40,792 nucleotides of DNA, taken from assembly GCA_019911765.1 (NCBI GenBank), contig JAIOJU010000028.1, positions 1-40,792 on the forward strand, given 5' to 3'. The translations under genes were made by a program, and so were the position numbers. A model generated the notes under the pieces. The model had not been told where the DNA came from and did no database searches. It saw nothing but the letters and a program-made list of their open reading frames with translations. Below, in pieces: positions 8,667-16,838 of the stretch. Numbering within the stretch: the first letter of the stretch is position 1; every line of letters starts with the position of its first letter. Source of the stretch: Thiobacillus sp. GTDB taxonomy: Bacteria; Pseudomonadota; Gammaproteobacteria; Burkholderiales; Thiobacillaceae.

Positions 8667-9362
8667 GTGAGCCAGAACGCAAACCACGCCACCGATGAGT
8701 GGAACAAGGAAATTCAGCGCGAGAAGACAGAGCGCAAATATCCCAAGTGGCCGAACGAAGTCATGCTGAAGATACTTTTCGGCGGCAGCGATTACCTCAA
8801 GGCGCCGTTCAAGCCGCAGCCTTCCTGGCGAGTGCTGGACGTGGGTTGCGGCTTCGCCAACAATCTCGTGCCATTCGCCGACATCGGCTGCGAATGCCAT
8901 GGCGTGGACCTGCATCCGGAAATGGCGGCAACGGTCCAGGAAATCATGGATGAGCGCGGTTACAAGACCACGATCCAGGCTGGCTCCAACCGCGCCCTGC
9001 CTTATCCCGACGCTCACTTCGATCTGCTGCTTTCGGTTAACACATTGCATTACGAAGGCACGGAGGAGAATTTTATGGCGGCACTGCGCGAATTTCGCCG
9101 CGTGCTCAAGCCGGGTGGCGGCCTTTATATCTCTACTGTCGGTCCCGAACACGATATTTACCGGCGTGCCGAGGTGCTCGGCAAACACCGCTACCGCGTC
9201 CGAGATTTCGATTTCCGCAACGGCGAGGAGTTCTTTTTCTGCGACACCGAGCGCTATCTGCAGCACTACTGCGAGCAGGTGTTTGAAACGGCCGAGACCG
9301 GCCGCGTGACGGAAAAGCTGATCAAGCTTCCACTTGATTTTCTGATCGCACTGTGTCGTTGA
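8667..9362 (+). CDS. Class I SAM-dependent methyltransferase
   Basis: The protein has 231 residues and a Rossmann-type methyltransferase core. Motif I is VLDVGCGFANN (near residues 52-62), the acidic residue that binds SAM ribose is in HGVDLHPE, and the post-core segment is FDLLLSVNTLHYE followed by RRVLKPGGGLY. No zinc site or membrane segment is visible. It starts with GTG 8667, 2 bases after the synthase stop, with GGGAG at 8653-8657. The operon position between the synthase and an acyltransferase suggests that it methylates the nonulosonate or its N-acyl group; the target atom is unknown. Confidence 0.82.
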   Translation: MSQNANHATDEWNKEIQREKTERKYPKWPNEVMLKILFGGSDYLKAPFKPQPSWRVLDVGCGFANNLVPFADIGCECHGVDLHPEMAATVQEIMDERGYKTTIQAGSNRALPYPDAHFDLLLSVNTLHYEGTEENFMAALREFRRVLKPGGGLYISTVGPEHDIYRRAEVLGKHRYRVRDFDFRNGEEFFFCDTERYLQHYCEQVFETAETGRVTEKLIKLPLDFLIALCR

Positions 9363-9372
9363 TACTCCGCCC

Positions 9373-10059
9373 ATGACCAAGCCGCTCATCATCTTCGGTT
9401 CTGCGGAAATCGCCGAGCTCGCGAAGTTCTATTTCGAGAATGACAGCGACTATCGTATTGCCGCCTTTACCGTGGACGATGCCTTTGCCGTGGACGAGCA
9501 TGTACATGGCCTGCCGCTGGTGCCTTTCAGCGAGGTCGCCAAGCGCTTTCCGCCGGCACAGTTCGAGATGCATGTGGCGCTCTCCTATGCGCGCCTCAAT
9601 CGCTTGCGTCAGGAGAAATACGAGCAGGCCAAGGCGGCCGGTTACCGCCTCGCCTCCTATGTTTGCAGCAAGTCGGTGACTTGGTCCGATCTCTCGATCG
9701 GGGACAATTGCTTCATCCTCGAGAACCAGACCATCCAGCCCGGCGTGCGCATCGGTAACAACGTGATGATCTGGTCAGGCAACCACCTCGGCCACGGCAC
9801 GCAGATCGAGGACCATGCTTACATCGCATCGCATGCCGTGATATCGGGCCATTGCAATATCGGTGAGCGCAGCTTTGTCGGCGTGAACGCCACCCTCAGG
9901 GATTTCTGCGCCGTCGGCAAGGATTGCTTTGTTGGCATGGGTGCCGATGTGGCTCGAGATATGCTGGACGGCTCCGTTGCTTTGGCCACTTCTACCGAGA
10001 TCTATGATGAGACTGATCGCAGAGCAAAGGTACTCAAGAAATCGTATTTCAAACTCTAA
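9373..10059 (+). CDS. Left-handed beta-helix sugar acyltransferase, PglD/NeuD type
   Basis: The protein has 228 residues. A short N-terminal Rossmann-like domain (PLIIFGSAEIAEL) is followed by hexapeptide repeats from about residue 110 (IGDNCFI, IGNNVMI, IEDHAYI, IGERSFV). The catalytic-type histidine lies in GNHLGHGTQI. Relatives N-acetylate UDP-4-amino sugars (PglD) or O-acetylate sialic acid (NeuD). It could supply the PseH-type N4 acetylation or an O-acyl decoration here. The two GNAT genes downstream compete for the N-acetylation role, so the exact reaction is open. It starts 10 bases after the methyltransferase stop. Confidence 0.86.
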   Translation: MTKPLIIFGSAEIAELAKFYFENDSDYRIAAFTVDDAFAVDEHVHGLPLVPFSEVAKRFPPAQFEMHVALSYARLNRLRQEKYEQAKAAGYRLASYVCSKSVTWSDLSIGDNCFILENQTIQPGVRIGNNVMIWSGNHLGHGTQIEDHAYIASHAVISGHCNIGERSFVGVNATLRDFCAVGKDCFVGMGADVARDMLDGSVALATSTEIYDETDRRAKVLKKSYFKL

Positions 10060-10074
10060 AAATAGCTAAACAAG

Positions 10075-10974
10075 ATGCGTTGGATAAAAACCGGTCTTTT
10101 CATTGAGCCTCAGCGTGATAAATGGTGGTCACGTACCCATGCGATGATTCCAACGCCGGAGGATCTAGGCGATGGGGTGTTCCGGATTTACTATTCGGGC
10201 CGCAGCGACAAAAACCAGTCCCACATCACCTGGGCAGACGTTGATCTCAATTCGCCTTTTCGCGTCATAGCGCATAGCAACTGTCCAATCCTGCTGCCCG
10301 GAGATCTCGGTTGCTTCGATGACAACGGTGTTACACCGTCCTGTCTACTCGACCTGGGTAATGGTGAAAAGGCGCTCTACTATATCGGCTGGAACCCTGG
10401 TTCGACGGTGCGCATGCACCTCTTCGGCGGGCTTGCGTTAAGCCATGACGGTGGCCAGACCTTTGCACGCTGGTCGCGTGCCCCAATCATAGAACGTTGC
10501 CCAACCGATCCCTTCCTCAACACTGCACCATTCGTAGTCAAGGCGGATGGCGAATTTCGGATGTACTACGTTTCTGGCTGCGGTTGGGTGCACAAGGATC
10601 TGCCGCGCTACAACATCAAGCTGGCACGTTCCGATGACGGTAAGGTCTGGCGACGAGATGGACATGTTTGCATAGACTTCAAGAACGCATCGGAAAATGC
10701 CTTGGCGCGGCCCTTTGTCCTTTTCGAAGAGGGTGTCTGGAAAATGTGGTTTGCATATAAAGGCGAGACCTATCGTCTGGGCTATGCGGAATCCCTCGAT
10801 GGGGTGACTTGGGTACGGCGTGACGAGTTAGTTGGAATTGACGTGGGCCCATCCGGTTTCGATAGCGAGATGATTGAATACGCTGCTGTCGTCAAATACG
10901 ATGGCCGGCATTTCATGTTCTACAACGGCAACAATTACGGCTTCGAGGGCATAGGGCTGGCGGTGGCGGAATGA
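10075..10974 (+). CDS. Asp-box beta-propeller protein related to GH43/GH32/GH130-type folds
   Basis: The protein has 299 residues, no signal peptide and no membrane segment, so it should be cytoplasmic. Its repeats are typical of a beta-propeller: repeated FRIYYSGRSDK, KALYYIGWN, FRMYYVSG, WKMWFAYKG and HFMFYNGNNYG strands. Asp-box-like turns occur at about residues 123 (SHDGGQTF), 186 (SDDGKVW) and 240 (SLDGVTW). The five-fold repetition fits the GH43/GH32/GH130-like superfamily, in which members cleave or phosphorolyse glycosides. The gene lies in the middle of a nonulosonate operon and overlaps WbqC by 4 bases. It may be a glycosidase, a phosphorylase or a non-catalytic sugar binder; I cannot identify catalytic residues with confidence. 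No clear Shine-Dalgarno precedes ATG 10075. Confidence 0.78.
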   Translation: MRWIKTGLFIEPQRDKWWSRTHAMIPTPEDLGDGVFRIYYSGRSDKNQSHITWADVDLNSPFRVIAHSNCPILLPGDLGCFDDNGVTPSCLLDLGNGEKALYYIGWNPGSTVRMHLFGGLALSHDGGQTFARWSRAPIIERCPTDPFLNTAPFVVKADGEFRMYYVSGCGWVHKDLPRYNIKLARSDDGKVWRRDGHVCIDFKNASENALARPFVLFEEGVWKMWFAYKGETYRLGYAESLDGVTWVRRDELVGIDVGPSGFDSEMIEYAAVVKYDGRHFMFYNGNNYGFEGIGLAVAE

Positions 10975-11672
10975 CGCGGGTTGCAATCATGCAGCCGACC
11001 TATCTGCCCTGGAGCGGCTACTTTGGACTGATGCAGGCAGTTGATGTTTTTATCTTCCTGGATTCGGTTCAGTTTGCGCGGCGTTCCTGGCAGCAACGCA
11101 ACCAGATCAAAACAGCTCGGGGTGCGCAATGGCTGACGGTGCCGGTGACCAGCAAGGGCAAGCGCGATCAACTGATCAGCGAGGTCGAGGTGGACATGAG
11201 CAGCAATTTCGCCGCCACCCACCGCAAGACGATAGAGGCCAATTACAGCAAGGCGGTCTGCTTTCGCGAGATAGCTCCTGCCTTGTTGGCCAAGCTCGAC
11301 AATCCGACGCGCTTGGCCGATCTGAATATCGGCATCATCATGCATTGTTGCGAATTGCTGGGGATAGAGACGAAAGTGCTGCGTTCGAGCACAATGCAGG
11401 GCGAGGGCGCCAAGGCCGACCTGCTGGCTTCTCTCTGCCGCGAGGTTGGCGCGACCGAGTACATTTCCCCGCCGGGCTCCAGTGAATACCTGGACGCTTC
11501 CGACGCCTTCAGTGCCCTGGGCGTGCCGGTGCGCTATTTCAACTATCATCATCCGGAGTATCCTCAGTTGTTTGGTGAATTCCTGCCTTATATGTCTGTC
11601 ATCGATATGCTGTTCAACTGCGGCGCACACAGTGCCAGTCTCATTCGGAACGCAAGCAAGGTGAGCGTGTGA
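10971..11672 (+). CDS. WbqC-family protein
   Basis: The protein has 233 residues and the characteristic N terminus MQPTYLPWSGYFGLMQAVDVFIFLDSVQF, then RRSWQQRNQIKT and WLTVPV. The ending FGEFLPYMSVIDMLFNCG is also typical of WbqC proteins. The family is found in O-antigen and glycan clusters. Its biochemical role is not settled; an acyl- or aminoacyl-transfer role is often suggested by context. The gene overlaps the propeller gene before it (ATGA) and pseF after it (GTGA), so all three are translationally coupled. It may add a substituent to the nonulosonate (inference). Confidence 0.87.
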   Translation: MTRVAIMQPTYLPWSGYFGLMQAVDVFIFLDSVQFARRSWQQRNQIKTARGAQWLTVPVTSKGKRDQLISEVEVDMSSNFAATHRKTIEANYSKAVCFREIAPALLAKLDNPTRLADLNIGIIMHCCELLGIETKVLRSSTMQGEGAKADLLASLCREVGATEYISPPGSSEYLDASDAFSALGVPVRYFNYHHPEYPQLFGEFLPYMSVIDMLFNCGAHSASLIRNASKVSV

Positions 11673-12367
11673 AGCGCCTTGCCATCATTCCCGCACGCGG
11701 CGGTTCCAAGCGTATTCCCAACAAGAACGTGCGCGATTTCTGCGGCAAGCCCATGATTGCTCATGTCCTTGGGGCCGCGGCCGCCAGTGGCCTGTTCGAT
11801 ACGGTGCATGTGTCCACCGAAAGTCCGGATATCAGTGCGGTTGCGGCTGCCTGCGGCTTCCCCCCGGACTTCCCGCGCCCGGACAATCTGGCCGACGACA
11901 TGACGCCGATCATGCCGGTGCTGCGCTATGTGACCGAGGAATATGCGCGTCGCGGCCGTGATTTCGACGAGATCTGGCTGCTGATGGCCTGTGCGCCCCT
12001 GATCGACGCGCAGGATCTGACGAAGGCGGCCGTGCTGTTTACCGCCTCCGGCGGTGGGCAGCCGCTGCTGGCCGTGTCCGAATATCAAGCGCCGATCGAA
12101 TGGGCCTTCAGCCGCCAGCCCGATGGCCGGCTGGTGCCAGTGCAGGCCGGCATGTTCGCGGTGCGCTCCCAGGATCTTGAAAAGAAATATTTCGATGCGG
12201 GCAGCTTCGCTGCTTTTCCCGCGGCGCGGGTACTGAATGCTGAAGGCGCGGGTTCGGACGATGGCTTTATCGGCTATGTCCTGCCCAAGGGGACGGCCAT
12301 TGACATCGACGAAGAGCAGGACTGGAAGCAGGCCGAGGCGATTTTCCGCGCGCGTGCCGCCCAGTAA
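11669..12367 (+). CDS. pseF: CMP-nonulosonate cytidylyltransferase, PseF/NeuA family
   Basis: The protein has 232 residues. The N-terminal IIPARGGSKRIPNKNVRDFCGKPMI motif is that of CMP-sialate/CMP-Pse synthetases and binds CTP. The C-terminal AIDIDEEQDWKQAE motif carries the metal-binding acidic residues. The enzyme couples CTP to the C2 anomeric hydroxyl of the nonulosonate, the activation needed before transfer. GTG 11669 overlaps the WbqC stop. The length and neighbours fit PseF better than NeuA. A second, unrelated-looking cytidylyltransferase follows 23 bases downstream. Confidence 0.88.
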   Translation: MKRLAIIPARGGSKRIPNKNVRDFCGKPMIAHVLGAAAASGLFDTVHVSTESPDISAVAAACGFPPDFPRPDNLADDMTPIMPVLRYVTEEYARRGRDFDEIWLLMACAPLIDAQDLTKAAVLFTASGGGQPLLAVSEYQAPIEWAFSRQPDGRLVPVQAGMFAVRSQDLEKKYFDAGSFAAFPAARVLNAEGAGSDDGFIGYVLPKGTAIDIDEEQDWKQAEAIFRARAAQ

Positions 12368-12390
12368 CCGACTGGCCAACAGGATAATTC

Positions 12391-13131
12391 ATGAAGATCG
12401 TAGCAACCATAGAGGCTCGCATGACCTCTTCGCGACTGCCCGGCAAAGTGATGCTGCCGGCACTGGGTCGCCCCATGCTGGCGCACCTGACCAGCCGCCT
12501 CAAGGCGGTACCATCGATTGACGAGATCGTGCTGGCCACCACAATCAATGCAACCGACGATGTGTTGGCCGACTTTGCCGAGAAGGATGGCATCAAGGTA
12601 TTTCGCGGCAGCGAGGAAGATGTCATGTCGCGCGTCATCGGTGCTGCGGATTCGGCACAAGCCGATGTGGTGGTGGAGATCACCGGCGACTGCCCGATCA
12701 TAGACCCCGATCTCGTCGAGCAGACGATTCGCGTGTTCAAGCGCAACAATGCAGTGTATGCGGCGAACTCCTTTATCAGCAGCTATCCGGATGGCATGGA
12801 TACGCAGGTCATCACGCTCGAGGCGCTGAAGAAGTCCTTTGCCATGACCGACGATCCGCTCGACCGTGAACATGTGTCGCGCCATATCGTCAATAACCCG
12901 CAACTGTTCCCGCATGTCTACCTGATCGCGCCGCCCTCGCTGCACTGGCCGGGCCTGGGCCTGACGCTGGACGAGCCGGCCGACTACGAATTGATTCGAA
13001 CCCTGATCGAGAATCTCGGCAAGGACAATCCCCTGTTCGGCTGCGGTGACGCCATCCGTTTCCTGCGCGCCAATCCGCAGGTGCTGAAGGTCAATGATTT
13101 GGTTCAGCGCAAGGACGTGCGGCCGACGTGA
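12391..13131 (+). CDS. spsF: SpsF-family cytidylyltransferase
   Basis: The protein has 246 residues. MKIVATIEARMTSSRLPGKVM is the signature of the COG1861/SpsF nucleotidyltransferases, followed by DPLDREHVSRHI and LTLDEPADYELI, which are also typical. In B. subtilis, SpsF acts with SpsC, SpsD, SpsE and SpsG in a legionaminic acid pathway. ATG 12391 has AGGA at 12381-12384. The stop overlaps the oxidoreductase start (GTGA). Having this gene beside pseF means the operon encodes two candidate activating enzymes: either two products are made, or one enzyme works on a different sugar. Confidence 0.87.
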   Translation: MKIVATIEARMTSSRLPGKVMLPALGRPMLAHLTSRLKAVPSIDEIVLATTINATDDVLADFAEKDGIKVFRGSEEDVMSRVIGAADSAQADVVVEITGDCPIIDPDLVEQTIRVFKRNNAVYAANSFISSYPDGMDTQVITLEALKKSFAMTDDPLDREHVSRHIVNNPQLFPHVYLIAPPSLHWPGLGLTLDEPADYELIRTLIENLGKDNPLFGCGDAIRFLRANPQVLKVNDLVQRKDVRPT

Positions 13132-14093
13132 AGTACAAGGTCTTGCTTGTCGGTCTGGGGCAGATGGGCGTGGGTTACGACGTCGGTACCGCAGACCATG
13201 CTGCCATTTTGACGCATGCACGGGCCTTCTCGTTGCATCCCGATTTCGAGCTGGCCGGCGGCGTCGATCCAGACGAAGCCAACCGTGCCCGCTTCGCCAA
13301 CTACTACGGCGGCTGGACCGGTTCCAGCCTCGCCGATGGCATGCAGGCCGTGCAGCCGGACGTGGTCATCATTGCCTCCCCGACTGAACATCACGCCGAG
13401 GGCATACATATCGCCCTGCAGCATGGCAGGCCCAAACTGATTCTCTGCGAAAAGCCGCTGGCGCACGGACTGGCCGATGCGCAAGCTATGGTCGCGGCGT
13501 GCCGGGAGGCGGGCTGCCAGCTGTATGTGAACTATCTGCGCCGCGTCGAGCCTGGCGTGCTCGAGGTCAAGCGGCGGCTCAGCAACGGTACCATCGCCAC
13601 ACCGGTCAAGGGCGTGCTCTGGTACACGAAGGGTCTGCTGCACAACGGATCGCACTTTTCGAATCTGCTCGAATTCTGGCTTGGTCCGATTGTGGATTTC
13701 AGAATCATCAATTCCGGCCGCCTCTGGGGCGGAAGCGACCCCGAACCGGATGTTCAGGTAAAATTCGCAGCCGGAGAAGTGACCTTCCTGGCCGCACAGG
13801 AGGAGCACTTCTCGCATTATGAAATCCAGCTCGTGGCGCCGAATGGCTGTTTGCGCTACGAGCAGGGGGGCGCAAAAATCACCTGGCAGCCTACCGTTCC
13901 GGATCGCGATGTGGCCATGTATACAGTGTTATCGGCTGCTGGCGAGACCATCGCAACGGAGGGGGGCAGGCTGCCGTGGCATGTCGCTGACAATGTGAGC
14001 GCCAGCTTGCGTGGCGGGCCTTCAACCCTGTGCTCCGGCGAGGATGCGTTGCGTACCCTTGAATCGCTCCTGAAAATGAAAGCAGCACTATGA
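13128..14093 (+). CDS. Gfo/Idh/MocA-family sugar oxidoreductase
   Basis: The protein has 321 residues. The N-terminal NAD(P)-binding segment is KVLLVGLGQMGVGYDVG, followed by VIIASPTEHHAEG and the family marker CEKPLAHG with its substrate-site lysine. Members oxidise or reduce ring hydroxyls of sugars or nucleotide sugars. It starts with GTG overlapping spsF and ends overlapping the DegT aminotransferase. An oxidoreductase followed by an aminotransferase is the usual pair for turning a hydroxyl into an amino group. This suggests a second amino-sugar branch next to pseBC (inference). Confidence 0.88.
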   Translation: MKYKVLLVGLGQMGVGYDVGTADHAAILTHARAFSLHPDFELAGGVDPDEANRARFANYYGGWTGSSLADGMQAVQPDVVIIASPTEHHAEGIHIALQHGRPKLILCEKPLAHGLADAQAMVAACREAGCQLYVNYLRRVEPGVLEVKRRLSNGTIATPVKGVLWYTKGLLHNGSHFSNLLEFWLGPIVDFRIINSGRLWGGSDPEPDVQVKFAAGEVTFLAAQEEHFSHYEIQLVAPNGCLRYEQGGAKITWQPTVPDRDVAMYTVLSAAGETIATEGGRLPWHVADNVSASLRGGPSTLCSGEDALRTLESLLKMKAAL

Positions 14094-15382
14094 ACAAACA
14101 AAGCGCTAGCGATACCCTGGCACTTCTGGGTGGCCCCAGGATGATCGACAAAACCTTTGCCCGTTACAACCCGCTCGGCCGCGAAGAGGTCGAGGCAGCT
14201 AAAAAAGTGGTTGAAAGTGGTGTTCTTTCTCAGTTTCTCGGCTGCTGGGACCCGGATTTCTTCGGCGGTCCAAAAGTGCAGGAATTCGAACGCCAGTGTG
14301 AAAGCTATTTCGGCGTCAAGCATGCCGTCACCTTCAACTCATGGACCTCGGGCCTGATTGCCGCTGTCGGCGCCATCGGCATAGAGCCGGGCGACGAAGT
14401 CATCGTAAGCCCATGGACCATGGCGGCCAGCGCCACGGCCATCCTGCACTGGAACGCTATCCCGGTCTTCGCCGACATTGAGCGCGAAACCTTCTGTCTC
14501 GATCCGGACTCGATTGAGCGCAATATCAGCCCACAGACACGCGCCATCATGTCCGTGGACATCGCCGGTCATTCGGCTGACATGGACACGCTGCGCAAAA
14601 TCGCCGACAAGCATAAGCTGAAGATCATTTCCGACACTGCTCAGGCTCCAGCCGCGAAATACAGGGATAGATACGCCGGCACCCTGGCCGACATCGGCGG
14701 CTACAGCCTCAATTACCACAAGCATATTCACACTGGTGAAGGCGGCATCGCAGTAACCGATGACGCCGACCTCGCCGACCGCCTTCGGCTGATTCGTAAT
14801 CATGCCGAAGTCGTCGTCGAAGACAAGGGTGTGACCAACTTGAGCAACATGATCGGCCACAATTTCCGCCTTGGCGAGATCGAGTGCGCCATGGGCATCG
14901 AGCAACTCAAAAAGCTGGATGCCATGGTCGCTTCGCGTCAGCGCATCGCGCGCAAACTGGACAAGGGTCTGGCCGGCCTTGTGGGATTGAAAACGCCGAC
15001 AGTGTCATCCGGTTGTACGCATGTTTATTACGTATATGCGATGACATTGGATATCAAGGCGCTCGGCATCAGTCGTCAACGCCTGCACCAGGCCTTGACT
15101 GCGGAGGGTGTGCCCGCGCTCGCCGCCAGTTACCAGAACCTGCACATGTTGCCGATGTACCAAAAGAAGATAGCCTACGGCAGCAAGGGTTTCCCGTGGA
15201 CCTCGGATATCTGCAAGCGCGACGTGGACTACAGCAAGGGTATTTGCCCGGTTGCGGAAGACCTGCACGAGTCGAGTTTTCTCGGCTTCGGCATCTGTTC
15301 ACATGAGTTCAGTGATGATGAAGTCGATCTCATCATCGAGGCGTTTCACAAGGTATGGCGCAATCTGGAGGCTTTACGATGA
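14090..15382 (+). CDS. DegT/DnrJ/EryC1/StrS-family aminotransferase
   Basis: The protein has 430 residues and the type I PLP fold. K211 in GGYSLNYHKHIHTGEGG is the PLP lysine, and SDTAQAPAAKY holds the cofactor Asp and neighbouring residues. It is longer than PseC (386) and clearly different from it. It probably aminates the keto sugar made by the adjoining Gfo/Idh enzyme; SpsC of B. subtilis belongs to the same broad family. ATGA overlaps join it to the genes on both sides. The substrate is not determinable from sequence alone. Confidence 0.88.
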   Translation: MNKQSASDTLALLGGPRMIDKTFARYNPLGREEVEAAKKVVESGVLSQFLGCWDPDFFGGPKVQEFERQCESYFGVKHAVTFNSWTSGLIAAVGAIGIEPGDEVIVSPWTMAASATAILHWNAIPVFADIERETFCLDPDSIERNISPQTRAIMSVDIAGHSADMDTLRKIADKHKLKIISDTAQAPAAKYRDRYAGTLADIGGYSLNYHKHIHTGEGGIAVTDDADLADRLRLIRNHAEVVVEDKGVTNLSNMIGHNFRLGEIECAMGIEQLKKLDAMVASRQRIARKLDKGLAGLVGLKTPTVSSGCTHVYYVYAMTLDIKALGISRQRLHQALTAEGVPALAASYQNLHMLPMYQKKIAYGSKGFPWTSDICKRDVDYSKGICPVAEDLHESSFLGFGICSHEFSDDEVDLIIEAFHKVWRNLEALR

Positions 15383-15927
15383 TCTACGAGCTAGCCGACG
15401 GTTATTACGTGCGCGGCCTGCGAGAAGAGGATCTCGATGGCCCCTATCCATCCTGGTTCGAAGACCAGGAAGTGTGCCACTTCAATTCCCATGGAAAATT
15501 CTTCAAGACGACAGAATGGTTCCGCGAGTTCTACCACAACCTGAATCGCGAGGACCGGGTAGTGTGGGCCATCTGCCACCACGAGGACGGACATATCGGC
15601 AACGTCAGCCTGCAGAGTATTTCCTTCATCAACCGCAATGCCGAATACGCCATCGTCATCGGCAATCCCAGGCACTGGCGCAAGTCAGTCGGTCTCAACG
15701 CCTCGCTGGCGTTGCTACGCCACGGTTTCCAGAAACTCAATCTTGAGCGCGTGTACTGCGGTACAGCCGCTACCAATCTCGGTATGCAGAAATTGGCCGT
15801 GCAGATGGGCATGGTCGAGGAGGGGCGCCGTCGCAAGCACTTGTTTCTCAACGGAGAAATGGTGGACATGATCGAGTATGGCGTCCTGCGCCAGGACTTT
15901 GGGCCAGGGGGAGACGCCACGGCATGA
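15379..15927 (+). CDS. GNAT-family N-acetyltransferase (PseH/SpsD-like candidate)
   Basis: The protein has 182 residues. The GNAT acetyl-CoA region is seen in AEYAIVIGNPRHWRKSVGLNASLALLRHGFQKLNLERVYCGTAATNLGMQKLAVQMGM, shown here in its key parts: the IGN strand, the helix after the pyrophosphate loop and the conserved N-x-x-M-Q-K-L region. PseH acetylates the 4-amino group of the PseC product with acetyl-CoA, and the Pse pathway needs such an enzyme before PseG. The start ATG 15379 overlaps the DegT stop and has TGGAGG at 15366-15371. It could equally serve the DegT product. Confidence 0.82.
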   Translation: MIYELADGYYVRGLREEDLDGPYPSWFEDQEVCHFNSHGKFFKTTEWFREFYHNLNREDRVVWAICHHEDGHIGNVSLQSISFINRNAEYAIVIGNPRHWRKSVGLNASLALLRHGFQKLNLERVYCGTAATNLGMQKLAVQMGMVEEGRRRKHLFLNGEMVDMIEYGVLRQDFGPGGDATA

Positions 15928-16832
15928 TCGGCGTGGTTGCGCATGACGCCGGCGGCGTCGAAATCATCGCCAGCTATATACGCAAGCAGGGTTTGGACTG
16001 CGTTTTCTGCACCGAAGGCGCAGCGACGGCTGTGGTTGGCCGCAAATTGGGTAATGTAAAGACCATGGCGCTGGAGCTGCTGGTGTCGTCCTGCGATTGG
16101 CTGCTGTGCGGCACGAGTTTTCTGTCGGACCTTGAATGGCGTGCCATCGGCTTGGCCCGGGCACAGGGAAAGCACTGCGTCGTCGTGCTCGATCACTGGG
16201 TCAATTACCGCCAGCGCTTCCTGCGCCACGGTGAATGGCATTGGCCTAACGAGGTCTGGGTCGGCGACGAGGTGGCTCTGAGCATTGCTGCTGAAACGCT
16301 ACCTGAGGTGCCGGTACGCATGGTGCCGAATGCCTATTTTGAAGACATCCGCCAGGAGTTTGCTGCGATGGAGCAAGCGCAGCCCCGGCAGGGTTATGGC
16401 ATGCGCATCCTCTATGTCTGCGAGCCGCTGCGTGAGGATGGCATTGCGCTATACGGCGATGAGCGTTACTGGGGATATACCGAGGAGGAGGCGTTGCGTT
16501 ACTTCCTCACCCATGTTGGCAGCCTTGCGCCAGAAATCGAGCGCATTGTTGTGCGACCGCACCCTCAGGAGGAACGCGGCAAATACGATTGGGCGATGCA
16601 GGAGTTCGATCTCCCACTGGTATGTGGCGAGAACAAGACGCTGCTTGAGCAAATCGCATCGAGCGACATCGTGGCGGGATGTGCAACGATGGCCATGGTG
16701 GTGGGCCTGCTGGCTGACAAGCGTGTAATCAGTTGTATCCCGCCAAAAGGCAAGACCATACCCTTGCCGCATCCTGAAATCGAGGACATGAACCAACTGA
16801 TTGCCGCCCTGGGGACCGGGGCAAGAAACTGA
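15924..16832 (+). CDS. Unknown surface-carbohydrate protein with RPHP motif (GT-B-like)
   Basis: The protein has 302 residues and no signal peptide. It begins MIGVVAHDAGGVEIIASYI. A middle region contains VVVLDHWVNYRQRF, and near residues 207-215 it reads IVVRPHPQEE, followed by KTLLEQIASSDIVAGCATMAMVVGLLADKRVIS. The RPHP segment followed by a loop that ends in a Gly/Ala-rich helix resembles capsule and sialic-acid transfer enzymes and other GT-B proteins. I do not recognise a named family. The position between a GNAT and the acetamidino module makes it a candidate nonulosonate-handling enzyme. It starts by ATGA overlap, and a perfect hairpin lies just behind its stop. Confidence 0.6.
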   Translation: MIGVVAHDAGGVEIIASYIRKQGLDCVFCTEGAATAVVGRKLGNVKTMALELLVSSCDWLLCGTSFLSDLEWRAIGLARAQGKHCVVVLDHWVNYRQRFLRHGEWHWPNEVWVGDEVALSIAAETLPEVPVRMVPNAYFEDIRQEFAAMEQAQPRQGYGMRILYVCEPLREDGIALYGDERYWGYTEEEALRYFLTHVGSLAPEIERIVVRPHPQEERGKYDWAMQEFDLPLVCGENKTLLEQIASSDIVAGCATMAMVVGLLADKRVISCIPPKGKTIPLPHPEIEDMNQLIAALGTGARN

Positions 16833-16838
16833 AGACCC

